A DNA stretch of 17,072 nt from positions 1 through 17,072 of the forward strand of contig CAZVUK010000020.1 in NCBI GenBank assembly GCA_964630225.1. The letters are read 5' to 3'. The notes under the pieces are model-generated. The model was not told the DNA's origin, ran no database searches, and saw nothing but the letters and a program-made list of their open reading frames with translations. Made by a program: the position numbers and the translations under genes. Below are positions 14,495-17,072 of this stretch, piece by piece. This DNA comes from CAYZRY01 sp964630225. Its GTDB lineage: Bacteria; Bacillota_I; Bacilli_A; RF39; UBA660. Position 1 is the stretch's first letter, and the number at the start of each line of letters is the position of its first letter.

Positions 14495-15085
14495 AACTGG
14501 TCCATAGCTTTTTCGGTGTTCTTTACTTATTCCATGTTTTTTAATCGCAGAGATGTGGGCTTTGGTTGGATAACCAGCATTTTTTTCAAACAGATATGGT
14601 GGATACTTAGTAGCAAGTTTGTCCATGATTGCATCTCTTGTGACCTTAGCAATAATTGAAGCAGCACTGATCGAATGACTGAGCACATCCCCTTTGATTA
14701 AAGATAAAGTCTCAATAGAAGTCTTTAATTTAACGGCGTCAATAAGCAGATAATCAGGTTGTATATCACCGTTTTTGATAGCTTTGATCATGGCAAGTTT
14801 AGTTGCCTCCAAGATATTTACTTGATCGATTGTCTTAGCATCAATTATGCCAATACCGATTGAAAGAGCTTCTTCATTAATTATTTTAAAAAGTAAGTTA
14901 CGCTTTTTTTTAGATAACTTTTTACTATCGGTTAAACCTTCGATAAAAAGGCCCCTTGGCAGGATAACGCAAGCAGCAACAACTGGGCCAGCCAGCGGTC
15001 CCCTACCTGCTTCATCGATTCCAGCGATAAGTTTAAAGCCTAAACTATAGGCTTCTTCTTCGTAGTTTAAGACATCATTAATCAT
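14471..15085 (-). CDS. rnhB: Ribonuclease HII
   Basis: RNase HII removes single ribonucleotides and RNA primers from DNA. Counted from ATG 15085 the protein has 204 residues. The active-site acids are D24 and E25 (AGIDEAGRGPLAGPVVAA), D116 (LLIDAVKL) and D133 (KGD), followed by SISAASIIAKVTRD and AGYPTKAH. The frame extends four codons upstream to a TTG at 15097, but I chose ATG 15085. It overlaps the stop of the upstream membrane protein in ATGATTAA (8 bases), a typical coupling arrangement, and no ribosome binding site supports the TTG. It is the last gene of its operon. In Bacillus rnhB directly follows rbgA (ylqF); here a 368-residue membrane protein lies between them. Confidence 0.93.
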   Translation of the reverse strand: MINDVLNYEEEAYSLGFKLIAGIDEAGRGPLAGPVVAACVILPRGLFIEGLTDSKKLSKKKRNLLFKIINEEALSIGIGIIDAKTIDQVNILEATKLAMIKAIKNGDIQPDYLLIDAVKLKTSIETLSLIKGDVLSHSISAASIIAKVTRDAIMDKLATKYPPYLFEKNAGYPTKAHISAIKKHGISKEHRKSYGPVKKYLENL

Positions 15086-16184
15086 TACTGCGATCAACTA
15101 TTTCAATTCGTTTAACGTCGTTTGGATTAACCCTTATTTGAATATCACCATATTTCAATTTAGTGTAATCATAGATAGTTTTATCTTCGATACACCTAAT
15201 TATTAATTGACTAATCTTTTTCATATGAACAAATTTAAAATCAAGCTCAAAAGCAATTTCAACATTTAAATCATCGCCCACTATTTTGGTGCTGGTCTCT
15301 ATTCCCGATGTTTCAGCGCGCGATACACTTATCATTACTTTATCATTTATCGTCTCATCTTCGATAATATTTATATTTCTAGGAGCAATAATTTTAATTT
15401 TTTCATACTCATTACTCGCTAGGCTATAACTAAGCTCACTATCCATCATTGAAAAGTCACTAGTTAGTTGATTTTTATAATTGTAATTTTTAGTTTCATA
15501 TACCAAGACCGACATGCTGATCAGGAAAAGAGCTGCGGCAACAGAAAGAAGGCCTATCATTAAGTTGTTCTTTTTATCTTTAGCTTTTTTAACAAAGTTT
15601 AGATTAATGGCCCAAAGAGCTAAAATAATAAATAAGAATACTGTTATCGATAGATAAAATAAACTATATAGATAGACTCCTTTAGCAGCATAGATACTCA
15701 TATATATAATTAAGACAATGTTTGCAATAAAAGCTAAAACAAGTGGTATTTGAGCCATGATAATGACAGCTTTAAAGAATTTAGCAAAACCTTCCATTGT
15801 TTCAGCAAACTTTTTATTAGATTCTTCTTTCTCGCTAACTTTCATAAGATCTTTACTTTTGCGTGTAAGTTCGATAAAGCTATAGACAAGCACCATTACA
15901 TATAAGAAATATACATAATAAACGGAGAATTCCCAAATAGATGAAAATATCACTCTAAAGGTCGAAGCAAAAGCCGCAAAAATTTGTGCGCCAGTAATAG
16001 AGATTATCATAACGGGTAATTCAAGTAGTCTAATAAAGATTAACAGGATTATCGTTTGGAGGAATAGTTTGACAATATTCTTCCCGTGACTGGTCTTTAA
16101 TAGTTTAGCTAACTTATCAATACCAGTGTATGCTTCATCGGCAAGTTTTTTGATCCATTTGATCAACACAAAATTATTTTCCAT
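15078..16184 (-). CDS. Unrecognised polytopic membrane protein, 368 aa, with external C-terminal domain
   Basis: I do not recognise this family. After a Lys-rich, amphipathic N-terminus, hydrophobic segments lie at about 37-60, 84-106, 138-165, 171-196 and 208-228, with a possible additional one at 62-82. Residues 229-368 are polar and beta-strand-like (KIKIIAPRNINIIED, VMISVSRAETSG, NVEIAFELDF, IQIRVNP), resembling in style the repetitive strands of DUF4097-type domains. With five segments and the positive N-terminus inside, this domain would be outside. The charged loop around 106-137 and the KKAKDKK stretch (199-205) would be inside. It starts from an extended -10 and GTGAGGT, and overlaps rnhB by 8 bases. 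Why a membrane protein is coupled to RNase HII is unclear. Confidence 0.75.
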   Translation of the reverse strand: MENNFVLIKWIKKLADEAYTGIDKLAKLLKTSHGKNIVKLFLQTIILLIFIRLLELPVMIISITGAQIFAAFASTFRVIFSSIWEFSVYYVYFLYVMVLVYSFIELTRKSKDLMKVSEKEESNKKFAETMEGFAKFFKAVIIMAQIPLVLAFIANIVLIIYMSIYAAKGVYLYSLFYLSITVFLFIILALWAINLNFVKKAKDKKNNLMIGLLSVAAALFLISMSVLVYETKNYNYKNQLTSDFSMMDSELSYSLASNEYEKIKIIAPRNINIIEDETINDKVMISVSRAETSGIETSTKIVGDDLNVEIAFELDFKFVHMKKISQLIIRCIEDKTIYDYTKLKYGDIQIRVNPNDVKRIEIVDRSND

Positions 16185-16206
16185 AAATATACCTCACATT
16201 AGTTTA

Positions 16207-16215
16207 ATTATAACA
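16207..16215 (-). promoter_or_regulatory. Extended -10 promoter of the membrane protein-rnhB operon
   Basis: On the minus strand TGTTATAAT follows the rbgA terminator T-tract, with eight bases between the T-tract and TATAAT. The expected start is near 16200, giving a 5' UTR of about 16 nt with GTGAGGT (16197-16191). Confidence 0.75.
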
Positions 16216-16220
16216 AAATC

Positions 16221-16249
16221 AAAAAAAAATAAAAGATAATCTTTTATTT
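16221..16249 (-). terminator. rbgA terminator containing the stop codon
   Basis: On the minus strand AAATAAAAGA pairs with TCTTTTATTT around loop TTA, and the T-tract runs to 16221. The TAA stop of rbgA (16250-16248) overlaps the start of the stem. Confidence 0.8.
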
Positions 16250-17072
16250 AATCTAGGGTAATCATGCCAATTAAGCCATCTTTGCAATCTCTATATATTA
16301 TATCGAGGGCTTTATCTAAATCAGCTTCTCCATTTTTTATAAGTGCTCCTCTTTTTATAGCGATAGTATTAAGTGACTCTTCAAAGTCATTGTTATCTTT
16401 GAGATTATACCTATTAAATAATAAATCTTTATATTTAAGAGATAAAATATTAAGTATATGAAGAGCAACTTTATCTTTAGGAATAACCTCTTCTTTAATT
16501 AGACCCATGGCAGCTAGGTTAAGTGCTTCTTCTTCGTCTTTAAACTTAGGCCAAAGCAGTCCAGGAGAATCCATAAGTTCCATATCTTTATTAATTCTAA
16601 TCCAACCTAGCTGTTTAGTAACCCCAGCTTTGTTACCGACGATAGCAGCCCTTTTACCCACCAGAGAATTGATCAAAGTACTTTTACCAACATTTGGACT
16701 ACCAATAACTAAAATACGTAAATTACGAGGTTTAAGACCCTTAGAAAACCTGTTAGCATCAAGCTTCTTCTTAACTTCAGTAGCTAAGAACAAAACTTTC
16801 TTTGCTATATCCTTATCTTCCAGCAAATTAACTTTAAGATGCTTGTACTGTTTATAATTATCATCAATTAATTTATCGGTTCTTTCTTTATTACATAGAT
16901 CATATTTAGAAAAAATCATAATTTTTTCCTTAGCTGATACTAAGGTATCGAGATCTTCAATTTTAGAACTGATCGGTACTCTTGAATCAACCACTTCAAA
17001 AACAATATCGATAAGTGATATTATCTCCGTTATTTCTCTTTTAGTCCTAGCCATATGACCAGGATACCAGTT
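16248..17072 (-). CDS. rbgA: Ribosome biogenesis GTPase RbgA (YlqF), N-terminus outside the window
   Basis: RbgA is a GTPase required for late 50S subunit assembly. An ATG at 17054 looks like a start, but the frame continues to the window edge as NWYPGH directly before MARTKRE. The family begins with (N/Q)WFPGHMAKA, so the true start lies beyond 17072 and the gene is partial. Counting from that Met, the G motifs are circularly permuted as expected: G4 SKYD (49-52), G1 GSPNVGKS (118-125), G2 Thr146, G3 DSPG (162-165) followed by LLWPKF. G4 reads SKYD rather than the usual NKxD. The C-terminal domain (about 175-268) is helical and ends at a terminator. The next unit is the membrane protein-rnhB operon. 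Confidence 0.93.
   Translation of the reverse strand, partial: NWYPGHMARTKREITEIISLIDIVFEVVDSRVPISSKIEDLDTLVSAKEKIMIFSKYDLCNKERTDKLIDDNYKQYKHLKVNLLEDKDIAKKVLFLATEVKKKLDANRFSKGLKPRNLRILVIGSPNVGKSTLINSLVGKRAAIVGNKAGVTKQLGWIRINKDMELMDSPGLLWPKFKDEEEALNLAAMGLIKEEVIPKDKVALHILNILSLKYKDLLFNRYNLKDNNDFEESLNTIAIKRGALIKNGEADLDKALDIIYRDCKDGLIGMITLD

Noticed and set aside
15086..15097. TTG start of rnhB four codons upstream
   Set aside because: No ribosome binding site; ATG 15085 overlaps the previous stop in a normal coupling arrangement and gives the usual family length.
1..17072. Riboswitches, tRNA genes, CRISPR arrays, insertion sequences
   Set aside because: Gaps between genes are mostly under 100 bases and are filled by terminators and promoters. 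No repeat arrays, transposase motifs or tRNA-like sequences were seen. A covariance-model scan was not possible here.

Overview
The window is a gene-dense, AT-rich bacterial chromosome segment. No mobile element, phage gene, CRISPR array, tRNA or rRNA was recognised. The gene set points to the Bacillota: RNase HIII as well as RNase HII, ParE/ParC, a circularly permuted RbgA GTPase, a YlbF-like gene next to rsmD, and Shine-Dalgarno sites complementary to the usual 16S tail. Strong AT bias, near-zero intergenic space, a pseudopilin-like surface protein and 15 stop codons with no TGA (13 TAA, 2 TAG) suggest an uncultured, streamlined lineage of Bacilli, for example the RF39-like gut bacteria near the Mollicutes. 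That placement is inference.

Layout. The left end (1-2000) is on the plus strand: a leader region with a hairpin and an 8-codon mini-ORF, two small unknown genes, then rnhC. It converges at a bidirectional terminator (about 1995-2018) on a run of minus-strand units. Read from the right edge in the direction of transcription these are: rbgA (its first codons lie beyond the window edge); an unknown membrane protein with rnhB; priA; an unknown 299-residue protein with a PlsC-like acyltransferase; an orphan hybrid sensor kinase; parE-parC; ylbF-like with rsmD; and a pseudopilin-like surface protein.

Together the genes are mostly housekeeping: chromosome decatenation (ParE/ParC), replication restart (PriA), RNA:DNA hybrid removal (RNase HII and HIII), ribosome biogenesis (RsmD, RbgA) and phospholipid synthesis (PlsC-like). 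The less explained parts are the pseudopilin-like protein, the orphan kinase, the rnhB-linked membrane protein, and the 299-residue protein with a possible sliding-clamp-binding tail.

The strongest unexpected signal is the architecture of gene ends. Almost every transcription unit starts from a TATAAT box, often extended to TGnTATAAT, only about 7-30 nt before the start codon, so predicted 5' UTRs are about 10-17 nt and one gene looks leaderless. At all nine canonical terminators the stop codon is built into the hairpin, and the U-tract usually runs into the next gene's promoter. I found no new multi-gene defence or metabolic system.
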